A stretch of 64,000 bases of DNA, taken from the NCBI RefSeq assembly GCF_029227915.1, contig NC_079877.1:8306001-8370000 (forward strand). The letters run 5' to 3'. Source of the DNA: Hydractinia symbiolongicarpus (lineage: Eukaryota > Cnidaria > Hydrozoa > Anthoathecata > Hydractiniidae). Shown here piece after piece: positions 50,960 through 64,000 of the stretch (position 1 is the first letter of the stretch; every line of letters starts with the position of its first letter). Both the position numbers and the translations under genes were made by a program. The notes beneath the pieces are model-generated. The model worked only from the letters and a program-made list of their open reading frames with translations. It was not told the DNA's origin and did no database searches.

Positions 50960-52446
50960 CGGCTAGGATTGGTCCCACAGTAAAAAATGACTTATTCATC
51001 TTAATTTTTAAATAAAGCGCTACCAAATCGCCCAGTGTAATCGCTGAGTTCCAGCAATCTTGTCAAATTAAGAAGAATGTTATTTCTTGTAGTTAAACTG
51101 ACTCATTTATCACATTTAAAAGGTCAAAGTCCAAAATCAGTTCAATTAAGTCCCACAGTCAAACGTTTCACTGTTAAAAGCGATGCAACCTAGTAATATC
51201 CGAATACTATCGCTAAATACATGTTGGTACGAATATGCGACGCAACCCTTGTAACTCAAATGGATTGACACCGTTAGAAAATCAATGAAATGTAGTTTTT
51301 GAAACTGTCTCTATTTCTTCAGCGCGCGATAACGGCTAGGATTGGTCCCACAGTAAAAATGACTTATTTATTTAAATTTTTCAATGAATCGCTACCACAG
51401 GGTCCAGTGTAATTGCTGAGTTCCAGCAATCATGTCAAATTAAGAAGAATGTTATTTCTTGTAGTCAAACTGGCTCATTTATCACATTTATAAAGTCAAA
51501 GTCGAAAATCAGTTCAATTAAGTCCCACAGTCAAACGTTTCACTGTTAAAAGCGAGGCAACCTAGTAATATCCGAATACTATCGCTAAATACATGTTGGT
51601 ACGAATATGTGACGCAACCGTTGCAACTCAAACGGATTTCTACCACTAGAAAGTCAATGAAATGTAGTCTTTGGAGCTGTTCCTATTTATTCAGCGTGTG
51701 GTAACGGCCAGGATTGGTCCCACAGTAAAAATGACTGATTTATTTAAAATTTTAAATGAATCGCTACCACAGGGTCCAGTGTAATCGCTGAGTTTCGGCA
51801 ATCATGTCAAATTAAGAAGAATGTTCTTTCTTGGAGTCCAATTGTCTCACTTATAACATTTGTAAGGTCAAAGTCCAAAATCAGTTCACTTAAGTCCCAC
51901 AGTCAAACGTTTCACTGTTAAAAGCGATGCAACCTAGTAATATCCGAATACTATCGCTAAATACATGTTGGTACGAATATGCGACGCAACCCTTGTAACT
52001 CAAATGGATTGAAACCGTTAGAAAATCAATGAAATGTAGTTTTTGAAACTGTCTCTATTTTTTCAGCGCGCGATAACGGCTAGGATTGGTCCCACAGTAG
52101 AAATGACTTATTTATCTAATTTTTTAATAAAGCGCTACCACAGCGCCCAGTGTAATCGCTGAGTTCCAGCAATCATGTCAAATTAAGAAGAATGTTATTC
52201 CTTTGAGACCAATTGCCTCATTTATCACATTTATAAGGTCACAGTTCAAAATCTGTTCAAATAATTCCAACAGTCAATCGTTTCACTGTTAGAACGATGC
52301 AACCTAGTAATATCTGAAAAATATCGCTAAATACATGTTGGTACGAATATGTGACCAAACCGTTTTAACTCAAGCGGATTGACACAGTTAGAAAGTCAAT
52401 GAAATGTACTTTTTGAAGCTGTCTCTATTTCTTCAGCGCAAACTGC
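50960..52446 (-). repeat. Tetrameric derivative (1487 bp) of the pentamer, copy 1
   Basis: Same unit with the GTCGGACAGTC monomer lost. At about 51340-51365 GGCTAGGATTGGTCCCACAG leads straight to AAAAATGACTTATTTATTTA and TTTTTCAATGAATCG. The unit length falls from 1844 to 1487 bp. Confidence 0.87.
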
Positions 52447-53570
52447 CGGCTAGGATTGGTCCCACAGTAAAAAATGACTTATTCATCTTAATTTTTAAAT
52501 AAAGCGCTACCAAATCGCCCAGTGTAATCGCTGAGTTCCAGCAATCTTGTCAAATTAAGAAGAATGTTATTTCTTGTAGTTAAACTGACTCATTTATCAC
52601 ATTTAAAAGGTCAAAGTCCAAAATCAGTTCAATTAAGTCCCACAGTCAAACGTTTCACTGTTAAAAGCGATGCAACCTAGTAATATCCGAATACTATCGC
52701 TAAATACATGTTGGTACGAATATGCGACGCAACCCTTGTAACTCAAATGGATTGACACCGTTAGAAAATCAATGAAATGTAGTTTTTGAAACTGTCTCTA
52801 TTTCTTCAGCGCGCGATAACGGCTAGGATTGGTCCCACAGTAAAAATGACTTATTTATTTAAATTTTTCAATGAATCGCTACCACAGGGTCCAGTGTAAT
52901 TGCTGAGTTCCAGCAATCATGTCAAATTAAGAAGAATGTTATTTCTTGTAGTCAAACTGGCTCATTTATCACATTTATAAAGTCAAAGTCGAAAATCAGT
53001 TCAATTAAGTCCCACAGTCAAACGTTTCACTGTTAAAAGCGAGGCAACCTAGTAATATCCGAATACTATCGCTAAATACATGTTGGTACGAATATGTGAC
53101 GCAACCGTTGCAACTCAAACGGATTTCTACCACTAGAAAGTCAATGAAATGTAGTCTTTGGAGCTGTTCCTATTTATTCAGCGTGTGGTAACGGCCAGGA
53201 TTGGTCCCACAGTAAAAATGACTGATTTATTTAAAATTTTAAATGAATCGCTACCACAGGGTCCAGTGTAATCGCTGAGTTTCGGCAATCATGTCAAATT
53301 AAGAAGAATGTTCTTTCTTGGAGTCCAATTGTCTCACTTATAACATTTGTAAGGTCAAAGTCCAAAATCAGTTCAATTAAGTCCCACAGTCAAACGTTTC
53401 ACTGTTAAAAGCGATGCAACCTAGTAATATCCGAATACTATCGCTAAATACATGTTGGTACGAATATGCAACGCAACCCTTGTAACTCAAATGGATTGAC
53501 ACCGTTAGAAAATCAATGAAATGTAGTTTTTGAAACTGTCTCTATTTTTTCAGCGCGCGATAACGGCTAG
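52447..53570 (-). repeat. Tetrameric derivative of the pentamer, copy 2 (partial)
   Basis: Repeats the tetramer at +1487 bp (AATTGCTGAGTTCC at about 52895 repeats 51410). It loses the pattern near 53570, where TTATCTTAATTTTTAAATAAA begins a differently composed stretch. Confidence 0.82.
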
Positions 53571-54034
53571 GATTGGTCCCACAGTAAAAAATGACTTATT
53601 TATCTTAATTTTTAAATAAAGCGTTACCACAGCGCCCAGCGAAATCGCTGAGTTCTAGCAATCATGTCAAATTAAGGAGAATGTCACTTCTTGTAGTCAA
53701 AATGACTCATTTATCACATTTATAAGGTCAAAGACCAAAATCAGTTCAATTAAGTCGGACACTCAAACGTTTCACAGTTAAAAGCGATGCTACCTAATAA
53801 TATCCGAATACTATCGCTAAATACATGTTGGTACGAATATGTGACGCAACCGTTGTAACTCAAACGGATTGACACCGTTAGAAAGTCAATGAAATGTAGT
53901 CTTTGAAACTGTTCAGCGCGCGCTAACGGCCAGGATTGGTCCCACAGTAAAAATGACTGATTTATTTAAAATTTTAAATGAATCGATACCACAGGGTCCA
54001 ATGTAATCGCTGAGTTTCGGCAATCATGTCAAAT

Positions 54035-56270
54035 TAAGAAGAATGTTCTTTCTTGGAGTCCAATTGTCTCATTTATCACACTTATGAGGTCACAGTCCAA
54101 AGTTAGTTCAATTAAGACCCACAGTCAATCGTTTCACTGTTAGAACGATGCAACCTAGTAATATCCAAAAAATATCGCTAAATACATGTTGGTACGAATA
54201 TGTGACCCAACCGTTGTAACTCAAACGGATTGACACCGGTAGAAAGTCAATGAAATGTAATTTTTGAAACTGTCTTTATTTTTCAGCGCAAACTAACGGC
54301 TAGGATTGGTCCCGCAGTAAAAAATGATTTATTCATCCTAATTTTTAAATAAAGCGCTACCACAGCGCCAAGTGTAATCGCTGAGTTCCAGCAATCATGT
54401 CAAATTAAGAAGAATGTTATTTCTTGTAGTTAAACTGACTTATTTATCACATTTAAAAGGTCAAAGTCCAAAATCAGTTCAATTAAGTCCCACAGTCAAA
54501 CGTTTCACTGTTAAAAGTGATGCAACCTAGTAATATCCGAATACTTTCGCTAAATACATGTTGGTACGAATATGTGACGCAACCGTTGTAACTCAAACGG
54601 AATTATAACGCCAAGAAATCAATGAAATGTAGTTTTTGAGAATGTCTCTATTTCTTCAGCGCGTGCTAACGGCCAGGATTGGTCTCACAGTAAAGATAGA
54701 CTTATTTATCTAATTTTTTAAATATAGTGCTACCACAGTGCCTAAGGTAATCGCTGAATTCCAGCAATCATGTCATAATAATAAGAATGTTATTCCTTGG
54801 AGACCAATTGCCTCATTTATCACATTTATAAGGTCACAGTCCAGAATCAGTTCAATTAATTCCCACAGTCAATCGTTTCACTGTTAAAAGTGATGCAACC
54901 TAGTAATATCCGAATACTTTCGCTAAATACATGTTGGTACGAATATGTGACGCAACCGTTGTAACTCAAACGGATTGACACCGTTAGAAAGTCAATGAAA
55001 TGTAGTCTTTGGATCTGTTCCTATTTATTCAGCGTGTCGTAACGACCAGGATTTTTCCCACAGTAAGAAAAGACTTATTTATCTAAATTTTTTAAAAAAG
55101 CGCTACCACAGAGCCTAATGTAATGGCTGAATTCCAGCAATCATGTCAAATTAAGACGAATGTTCTTTCTTGGAGTCCAATTGTCTCATTTATCACAATT
55201 ATGAGGTCACAGTCCAAAGTTAGTTCAATTAAGACCCACAATCAATCGTTTCACTGTTAGAACGATGCAACCTAGTAATATCCGAAAAATATCGCTAAAT
55301 ACATGTTGGTACGAATATGTGACCCAACCGTTGTAACTCAAACGGATTGACACCGATAGGAAGTCAATGAAATGTAATTTTTGAAACTGTCTTTATTTTT
55401 CAGCGCAAACTAACGGCTAGGATTGGTCCCGCAGTAAAAAATGATTTATTCATCTTAACTTTTAAATAAAGCGCTACCACAGCGCCAAGTGTAATCGCTG
55501 AGTTCCAGCAATCATGTCAAATTAAGAAGAATGTTATTTCTTGTAGTTAAACTGACTTATTTATCACATTTAAAAGGTCAAAGTCCAAAATCAGTTCAAT
55601 TAAGTCCCACAGTCAAACGTTTCACTGTTAAAAGTGATGCAACCTAGTAATATCCGAATACTTTCGCTAAATACATGTTGGTACGAATATGTGACGCAAC
55701 CGTTGTAACTCAAACGGAATTATAACGCCAAGAAATCAATGAAATGTAGTTTTTGAGAATGTCTCTATTTCTTCAGCGCGTGCTAACGGCCAGGATTGGT
55801 CTCACAGTAAAGAAAGACTTATTTATCGAATTTTTTAAATATAGTGCTACCACAGTGCCTAAGGTAATCGCTGAATTCCAGCAATCATGTCGTAATAATA
55901 AGAATGTTATTCCTTGGAGACCAATTGCCTCATTTATCACATTTATAAGGTCACAGTCCAGAATCAGTTCACTTAATTCCCACAGTCAATCGTTTCACTG
56001 TTAAAAGTGATGCAACCTAGTAATATCCGAATACTTTCGCTAAATACATGTTGGTACGAATATGTGACGCAACCGTTGTAACTCAAACGGATTGACACCG
56101 TTAGAAAGTCAATGAAATGTAGTCTTTGGATCTGTTCCTATTTATTCAGCGTGTCGTAACGACCAGGATTTTTCCCACAGTAAGAAAAGACTTATATATC
56201 TAAATTTTTAAAAAAAGCGCTACCACAGAGCCTAATGTAATGGCTGAATTCCAGCAATCATGTCAAATTA
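54035..56270 (-). repeat. Trimeric HOR of about 1117 bp, two copies
   Basis: GGTCCCGCAGTAAAAAATGATT occurs at about 54309 and 55426, and GTTCTTTCTTGGAGTCC at about 54045 and 55162. Three monomers make up the unit. Copy 2 starts near 55153. Confidence 0.8.
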
Positions 56271-56630
56271 AGACGAATGTTCTTTCTTGGAGTCCAATTG
56301 TCTCATTTATCCCAATTATGAGGTCACAGTCCAAAGTTAGTTCAATTAAGACCCACAATCAATCGTTTCACTGTTAGAACGATGCAACCTAGTAATATCC
56401 GAAAAATATCGCTAAATACATGTTGGTACGAATATGTGACCCAACCGTTGTAACTCAAACGGATTGACACCGATAGGAAGTCAATGAAATGTACTTTTTG
56501 AAGCTGTCTCTATTTTTTCTGCTCAAACTAACGGCTAGGATTGGTCACACAGTAAAAAATGATTTACTCATCTTAAATTTTAAATAAAGGGCTACCACAG
56601 CGCCAAGTGTAATCGCTGAGTTCCAGCACC
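55611..56630 (-). repeat. 1020-bp tandem duplication, copy 1
   Basis: The unit is 2.7 monomers long and begins at CAGTCAAACGTTTCACTG. It is joined to the next copy at TTCCAGCACCAGTCAAACG near 56630, a break unlike any normal monomer. Confidence 0.88.
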
Positions 56631-57650
56631 AGTCAAACGTTTCACTGTTAAAAGTGATGCAACCTAGTAATATCCGAATACTTTCGCTAAATACATGTTG
56701 GTACGAATATGTGACGCAACCGTTGTAACTCAAACGGAATTATAACGCCAAGAAATCAATGAAATGTAGTTTTTGAGAATGTCTCTATTTCTTCAGCGCG
56801 TGCTAACGGCCAGGATTGGTCTCACAGTAAAGAAAGACTTATTTATCGAATTTTTTAAATATAGTGCTACCACAGTGCCTAAGGTAATCGCTGAATTCCA
56901 GCAATCATGTCGTAATAATAAGAATGTTATTCCTTGGAGACCAATTGCCTCATTTATCACATTTATAAGGTCACAGTCCAGAATCAGTTCACTTAATTCC
57001 CACAGTCAATCGTTTCACTGTTAAAAGTGATGCAACCTAGTAATATCCGAATACTTTCGCTAAATACATGTTGGTACGAATATGTGACGCAACCGTTGTA
57101 ACTCAAACGGATTGACACCGTTAGAAAGTCAATGAAATGTAGTCTTTGGATCTGTTCCTATTTATTCAGCGTGTCGTAACGACCAGGATTTTTCCCACAG
57201 TAAGAAAAGACTTATATATCTAAATTTTTAAAAAAAGCGCTACCACAGAGCCTAATGTAATGGCTGAATTCCAGCAATCATGTCAAATTAAGACGAATGT
57301 TCTTTCTTGGAGTCCAATTGTCTCATTTATCCCAATTATGAGGTCACAGTCCAAAGTTAGTTCAATTAAGACCCACAATCAATCGTTTCACTGTTAGAAC
57401 GATGCAACCTAGTAATATCCGAAAAATATCGCTAAATACATGTTGGTACGAATATGTGACCCAACCGTTGTAACTCAAACGGATTGACACCGATAGGAAG
57501 TCAATGAAATGTACTTTTTGAAGCTGTCTCTATTTTTTCTGCTCAAACTAACGGCTAGGATTGGTCACACAGTAAAAAATGATTTACTCATCTTAAATTT
57601 TAAATAAAGGGCTACCACAGCGCCAAGTGTAATCGCTGAGTTCCAGCACT
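56631..57650 (-). repeat. 1020-bp tandem duplication, copy 2
   Basis: Direct copy at +1020 bp, almost without differences. It continues past the break into normal satellite (CCAGCACTCATGTCAAATTAAG). Confidence 0.88.
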
Positions 57651-57829
57651 CATGTCAAATTAAGAAGAATGTTATTTCTTGTAGTTAAACTGACGTATTT
57701 ATCACATTTAAAAGGTCAAAGTCCAAAATCAGTTCAATTAAGTCCCACAGTCAAACGTTTCACTGTTAAAAGTGATGCAACCTAGTAATATCCGAATACT
57801 TTCGCTAAATACATGTTGGTACGAATATG

Positions 57830-57850
57830 TGACGCAACCGAAGAATGTTA
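57830..57850 (-). repeat. Truncated-monomer junction
   Basis: GACGCAACCGAAGAATGTTATT joins two points that normally lie about 250 bp apart. The stretch from CGTTGTAACTC through CAAATTAAG is missing. This is a private deletion in one monomer. Confidence 0.75.
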
Positions 57851-59099
57851 TTCCTGGGAGACCAATTGGCGCATTTATCACATTTATGATGTCACAATCC
57901 AGAATCAGTTAAATTAATTCCCACAGTCGATCGTTTCACTGTTAAAAGCGATACAACTTAGTAATATCGGAAGAAAATCACTAAATACATATTGGTACGA
58001 ATATGTGACGCAACCGTTGTAACTGAAACCTATTGACACCGTTGCAAAGTCAATGAAATGTAGTTTTTGGAACTGTCGCTATTTCTTCAGTGCGCGATAA
58101 CGGCCAGGATTGGTCTCACAGTAAAGAAAAACTTATTTATCTAATTTTTTAAATAAAGTGCTACCACAGAGCCTAATGTAATCTCTGAATTCCAGCAGTC
58201 ATGTCATAATAAGAAGAATGTTATTCCTTGGAGACCAATTGCCTCATTTATCACATTTATAAGGTCAAAGTCCAAAATCAGTTCAATTAAGTCCCACCGT
58301 CAATAGTTTCACTGTTGAAAGCGATACAACTTAGTAATATCGGAAGAAAATCACTAAATACATGTTGGTACGAATATGTGACGCAACCGTTGTAACTCAA
58401 ACGAATTGACACGGTTAGTAAGTCAATGAAATGTAGTTTTTGAACTGTCTCTATTTCTTTAGTGCGCGAGAACTGCTAGGATTGATCCCACAGTACAAAA
58501 TGACTTATTTATCTTAATTTTTGAATAAAGCGTTGCCACAGCGCCCAGTGTAATCGCTGAGTTCCAGCAATCATGTCAAATTAAGAAGAATGTTATTTCT
58601 TGTAGTTAAGCTGACTTATTTATCACATTTAAAAGGTCAAAGTCCAAAATCAGTTCAATTAAGTCCCACAGTCAAACGTTTCACTGTTAAAAGTGATGCA
58701 ACCTAGTAATATCCGAATACTTTCGCTAAATACATGTTGGTACGAATATGTGACGCCACCGTTGTAACTCAAACGGAATTATACCGCCAAGAAATCAATG
58801 AAATGTTGTTTTTGAGAATGTCTCTATTTCTTCAGCGCGTGCTAACGGCCAGGATTGGTCTCACAGTAAAGAAAGACTTATTTATCTAATTTTTTAAATA
58901 TAGTGCTACCACAGTGCCTAAGGTAATCGCTGAATTCCAGCAATCATGTCAAATTAAGAAGAATGTTATTTCTTGTTGTCAAAATGGCTCATTTATCACA
59001 TTTATAAGGTCAAAGTCTAAAATCAGTTCAATTAAGTCCCACAGTCAATCGTTTCACTGTTGAAAGCGATACAACTTAGTAATATCGGAAGAAAATCAC

Positions 59100-62000
59100 T
59101 AAATACATGTTGGTACGAATATGTGACGCAACTGTTGTATCACAAACGGATTGACACACTTTGAAAGTCAATGAAATGTGGTTTTTGAAACTGTCTCTAT
59201 TTCTTCAGCGCGCAATAACGGTAGGATTGGTCCCACAGTAAAAAATGACTTATTTATCTTAATTTTTAAATAAAACGCTACCACAGCGCCCAGTGTAATC
59301 GCTGAGTTCCAGTAATCATGTCAAATTAAGAAGAATGTTATTTCTTGGAGTCCAATTGTCTCACTTAAAACATTTATAAGATCAAAGTCCAAAATCAGTT
59401 CAATTAAGTCCCACAGTCAAACGTTTCACAGTTAAAAGAGATGCAACCTAGTGATATCCGGATACTATCGCTAAAGACATGTTGGTACGAATATGTGACG
59501 CAACCGTTGTATCTCAAACGGAATTATACCGCTAAGAAATCAATGAAATGTAGTTTTTGAGAATGTCTCTATTTCTTCAGCACGTGCTAACGGCCAGGAT
59601 TGGTCTCACAGTAAAGAAAGACTTTTTTATCTAATTTTTTAAATATAGTGCTACCACAGTGCCTAAGCTAATCGCTGAATTCCAGCAATCATGTCATAAT
59701 AATAAGAATGTTATTCCTTGGAGAACAATTGCCTCATTTATCACATTTATAAGGTCACAGTCCAGAATCAGTTCAATTAATTCCCACAGTCAATCGTTTC
59801 ACTGTTAAAAGAGATACAACTTACTAATATCGGTAGAATATCACTAAATACATTTTGGTACGAGTAGGTGACGCAACTGTTGTATCACAAACGGATTGAC
59901 ACACTTAGAAAGTCAATGAAATGTGGTTTTTGAAACTGTCTCTATTTCTTCAGCGCGCAATAACGGCTAGGATTGGTCCCACAGTAAAAAATGACTTATT
60001 TATCTTATTTTTTAAATAAAACGCTACCACAGCGCCCAGTGTAATCGCTGAGTTCCAGTAATCATGTCAAATTAAGAAGAATGTTATTTCTTGGAGTCCA
60101 ATTGTCTCACTTAAAACATTTATAAGGTCAAAGTCTGAAATCAGTTCAATTAAGTCCCACAGTCAAACGTTTCACAGTTAAAAGAGATGCAACCTAGTGA
60201 TATCCGGATACTATCGCTAAAGACATGTTGGTACGAATATGTGACGCAACCGTTGTAACTCAAACGGAATTATACCGCCAAGAAATCAATGAAATGTAGT
60301 TTTTGAGAATGTCTCTATTTCTTTAGCGTGTGCTAACAGCCAGGATTGGTCTCACAGTAAAGAAAGACTTATTTATCTAATTTTTTAAATATAGTGCTAC
60401 CACAGTGCCTAAGGTAATCTCTGAATTCCAGCAATCATGTCATAATAATAAGAATGTTATTCCTTGGAGAACAATTGCCTCATTTATCACATTTATAAGG
60501 TCACAGTCCAGAATCAGTTCAATTAATTCCCACAGTCAATCGTTTCACTGTTAAAAGAGATACAACTTAGTAATATCGGTAGAAAATCACTAAATACATT
60601 TTGGTACGAGTAGGTGACGCAACTGTTGTATCACAAACGGATTGACACACTTAGAAAGTCAATGAAATGTGGTTTTTGAAACTGTCTCTATTTCTTCAGC
60701 GCGCAATAACGGCTAGGATTGGTCCCACAGTAAAAAATGACTTATTTATCTTAATTTTTAAATAAAACGCTACCACAGCGCCCAGTGTAATCGCTGAGTT
60801 CCAGTAATCATGTCAAATTAAGAAGAATGTTATTTCTTGGAGTCCAATTGTCTCACTTAAAACATTTATAAGGTCAAAGTCCAAAATCAGTTCAATTAAG
60901 TCCTACAGTCAAACGTTTCACAGTTAAAAGAGATGCAACCTAGTGATATCCGGATACTATCGCTAAAGACATGTTGGTACGAATATGTGGCGCAACCGTT
61001 GTAACTCAAACGGATTTATACCGCTAGAAAGTCAATGAAATGTAGTTTTTGAGAATGTCTCTATTTCTTCAGCGCGTGCTAACGGCCAGGATTGGTCTCA
61101 CAGTAAAGAAAGACTTATTTATGTAATTTTTTAAATATAGTGCTACCACAGTGCCTAAGGTAATCGCTGAATTCCAGCAATCATGTCATAATAATAAGAA
61201 TGTTATTCCTTGGAGACCAATTGCCTCATTTATCACATTTATAAGGTCACAGTCCAGAATCAGTTCAATTAATTCCCACAGTCAATCGTTTCACTGTTAA
61301 AAGAGATACAACTTAGTAATATCGGTAGAAAATCACTAAATACATTTTGGTACGAGTAGGTGACGCAACTGTTGTATCACAAACGGATTGACACACTTAG
61401 AAAGTCAATGAAATGTGGTTTTTGAAACTGTCTCTATTTCTTCAGCGCGCAATAACGGCTAGGATTGGTCCCACAGTAAAAAATGACTTATTTATCTTAA
61501 TTTTTAAATAAAACGCTCCAAAGCGCCCAGTGTAATCGCTGAGTTCCAGTAATCATGTCAAATTAAGAAGAATGTTATTTCTTGGAGTCCAATTGTCTCA
61601 CTTAAAACATTTATAAGGTCAAAGTCCAAAATCAGTTCAATTAAGTCCCACAGTCAAACGTTTCACAGTTAAAAGAGATGCAACCTAGTGATATCCGGAT
61701 ACTATCGCTAAAGACATGTTGGTACGAATATGTGACGCAACCGTTGTAACTCAAACGGATTTATACCGCTAGAAAGTCAATGAAATGTAGTTTTTGAGAA
61801 TGTCTCTATTTCTTAAGCACGTGCTAACGGCCAGGATTGGTCTCACAGTAAAGAAAGACTTTTTTATCTAATTTTTTAAATATAGTGCTACCACAGTGCC
61901 TAAGGTAATCGCTGAATTCCAGCAATCATGTCATAATAATAAGAATGTTATTCTTTGGAGAACAATTGCCTCATTTATCACATTTATAAGGTCACAGTCC

Positions 62001-64000
62001 AGAATCAGTTCAATCAATTCCCACAGTCAATCGTTTCACTGTTAAAAGAGATACAACTTAGTAATATCGGTAGAAAATCACTAAATACATTTTGGTACGA
62101 GTAGGTGACGCAACTGTTGTATCACAAACGGATTGACACACTTTGAAAGTCAATGAAATGTGGTTTTTGAAACTGTCTCTATTTCTTCAGCGCGCAATAA
62201 CGGCTAGGATTGGTCCCACAGTAAAATATGACTTATTTATCTTAATTTTTAAATAAAACGCTACCACAGCGCCCAGTGTAATCGCTGAGTTCCAGTAATC
62301 ATGTCAAATTAAGAAGAATGTTATTTCTTGGAGTCCAGTTGTCTCACTTAAAACATTTATAAGATCAAAGTCCAAAATCAGTACAATTAAGTCCCACAGT
62401 CAAACGTTTCACAGTTAAAAGAGATGCAACCTAGTGATATCCGGATACTATCGCTAAAGACATGTTGGTACGAATATGTGACGCAACCGTTGTATCTCAA
62501 ACGGAATTATACCGCCAAGAAATCAATGAAATGTAGTTTTTGAGAATGTCTCTATTTCTTCAGCACGTGCTAACGGCCAGGATTGGTCTCACAGTAAAGA
62601 AAGACTTTTTTATCTAATTTTTTAAATATAGTGCTACCACAGTGCCTAAGCTAATCGCTGAATTCCAGCAATCATGTCATAATAATAAGAATGTTATTCC
62701 TTGGAGACCAATTGCCTCATTTATCACATTTATAAGGTCACAGTCCAGAATCAGTTCAATTAATTCCCACAGTCAATCGTTTCACTGTTAAAAGAGATAC
62801 AACTTAGTAATATCGGTTGAAAATCACTAAATACATTTTGGTACGAGTAGGTGACGCAACTGTTGTATCACAAACGGATTGACACACTTAGAAAGTCAAT
62901 GAAATGTGGTTCTTGAAACTGTCTCTATTTCTTCAGCGCGCAATAACGGCTAGGATTGGTCCCACAGTAAAAAATGACTTATTTATCTTAATTTTTAAAT
63001 AAAACGCTACCACAGCGCCCAGTGTAATCGCTGAGTTCCAGTAATCATGTCAAATTAAGAAGAATGTTATTTCTTGGAGTCCAATTGTCTCACTTAAAAC
63101 ATTTATAAGGTCAAAGTCCAAAATCAGTTCAATTAAGTCCCACAGTCAAACGTTTCACAGTTAAAAGAGATGCAACCTAGTGATATCCGGATACTATCGC
63201 TAAAGACATGTTGGTACGAATATGTGACGCAACCGTTGTAACTCAAACGGATTTATACCGCTAGAAAGTCAATGAAATGTAGTTTTTGAGAATGTCTCTA
63301 TTTCTTAAGCACGTGCTAACGGCCAGGATTGGTCTCAAAGTAAAGAAAGACTTTTTTATCTAATTTTTTAAATATAGTGCTACCACAGTGCCCAAGGTAA
63401 TCGCTGAATTCCAGCAATCATGTCATAATAATAAGAATGTTATTCCTTGGAGAACAATTGCCTCATTTATCACATTTATAAGGTCACAGTCCAGAATCAG
63501 TTCAATTAATTCCCACAGTCAATCGTTTCACTGTTAAAAGAGATACAACTTAGTAATATCGGTAGAAAATCACTAAATACATTTTGGTACGAGTAGGTGA
63601 CGCAACTGTTGTATCACAAACGGATTGACACACTTAGAAAGTCAATGAAATGTGGTTTTTGAAACTGTCTCTATTTCTTCAGCGTGCAATAACGGCTAGG
63701 ATTGGTCCCACAGTAAAAAATGACTTATTTATCTTATTTTTTAAATAAAACGCTACCACAGCGCCCAGTGTAATCGCTGAGTTCCAGTAATCATGTCAAA
63801 TTAAGAAGAATGTTATTTCTTGGAGTCCAATTGTCTCACTTAAAACATTTATAAGGTCAAAGTCTAAAATCAGTTCAATTAAGTCCCACAGTCAAACGTT
63901 TCACAGTTAAAAGAGATGCAACCTAGTGATATCCGGATACTATCGCTAAAGACATGTTGGTACGAATATGTGACGCAACCGTTGTAACTCAAACGGAATT
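59100..64000 (-). repeat. 746-bp dimeric HOR, about 6.5 copies to the window edge
   Basis: GATATCCGGATACTATCGC recurs at 59453, 60199, 60945, 61690, 62436, 63182 and 63928, a spacing of 746 bp (745 once). The two monomers alternate: one with TCACTTAAAACATTTATAAG and GCTAAAGACATG, the other with CATGTCATAATAATAAGAATG and ACATTTTGGTACGAGTAGG. Copies differ by scattered single bases. The array continues beyond the window. Confidence 0.93.

Larger units (their letters stand above)
37391..64000 (-). repeat. Satellite array, right arm, remainder (reverse orientation)
   Basis: About 71 reversed monomers run to the window edge without a break in orientation. Sub-type markers differ from the left arm, for example CAACTTAGTAATATCGG, TCCGAATACTATCGC, CTTTGGAGCTGTTCC and CGCTACCACAGGGTCC. 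Local higher-order repeats are listed separately. No gene is visible. Confidence 0.96.

Noticed and set aside
55753-56004. 83-codon open frames at 55753 and 56773, and a 62-codon frame at 56545
   Set aside because: Inside satellite, duplicated with the 1020-bp repeat; no recognisable domain.
1-64000. CRISPR-like array
   Set aside because: The regular repeats are contiguous 373-bp monomers without short repeat/unique spacer structure, and no cas-type gene is present.

Overview
This window is eukaryotic, heterochromatin-like DNA. It holds no intact gene. Almost all of it is one AT-rich satellite family with a monomer of about 373 bp, spaced by a once-per-monomer landmark such as GGGACCAATCCTAG (positions 735, 1109, 1482, 1857, 2230 and onward). 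I estimate roughly 155-160 monomers. No prokaryotic gene, operon, RNA gene or CRISPR array is visible. The only protein-coding material is the remains of a non-LTR retrotransposon whose apurinic-like endonuclease and reverse transcriptase look most like CR1/L2-type elements of invertebrate animals. I cannot name the species.

Layout. Positions 1-28595 are satellite in one orientation, called forward here. At 28595/28596 the array flips, and all satellite to 64000 is in the opposite orientation. The flip is a large imperfect palindrome centred near 28653/28654, with arms of about 500 bp around an unpaired stretch of about 116 bp. A 351-bp part of the arms (28099-28449 against 28858-29208) appears identical. 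At 30495-33633 the reversed array is interrupted by a 5'-truncated retrotransposon carrying a frameshift (about 31380) and an in-frame stop (31973-31975). A segment of about 3.76 kb, holding the 3' two-thirds of that element plus four satellite monomers, was then duplicated in tandem (31411-35165 and 35168-38922). The second element fragment is therefore a passenger of satellite expansion and not a second insertion.

Both arms are a patchwork of locally amplified higher-order repeats (HORs). In the left arm these are a block of about 3716 bp, a 1119-bp trimer that becomes a 746-bp dimer, a 747-bp dimer, a 1121-bp trimer and a 2436-bp block of 6.5 monomers. In the right arm they are the 3757-bp element-bearing repeat, a 1807-bp block, a 1487-bp tetramer, an 1844-bp pentamer that loses one monomer to become another 1487-bp tetramer, a trimer of about 1117 bp, a 1020-bp repeat and a 746-bp dimer that runs off the window edge. 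Shared private deletions and chimeric monomers allow several of these events to be put in order.

The window as a whole looks like a centromeric or pericentromeric type array with an internal orientation switch. That functional label is inference, because sequence alone does not show centromere activity. The many small open frames in the satellite (62-83 codons) are by-products of the repeat and are not annotated as genes.
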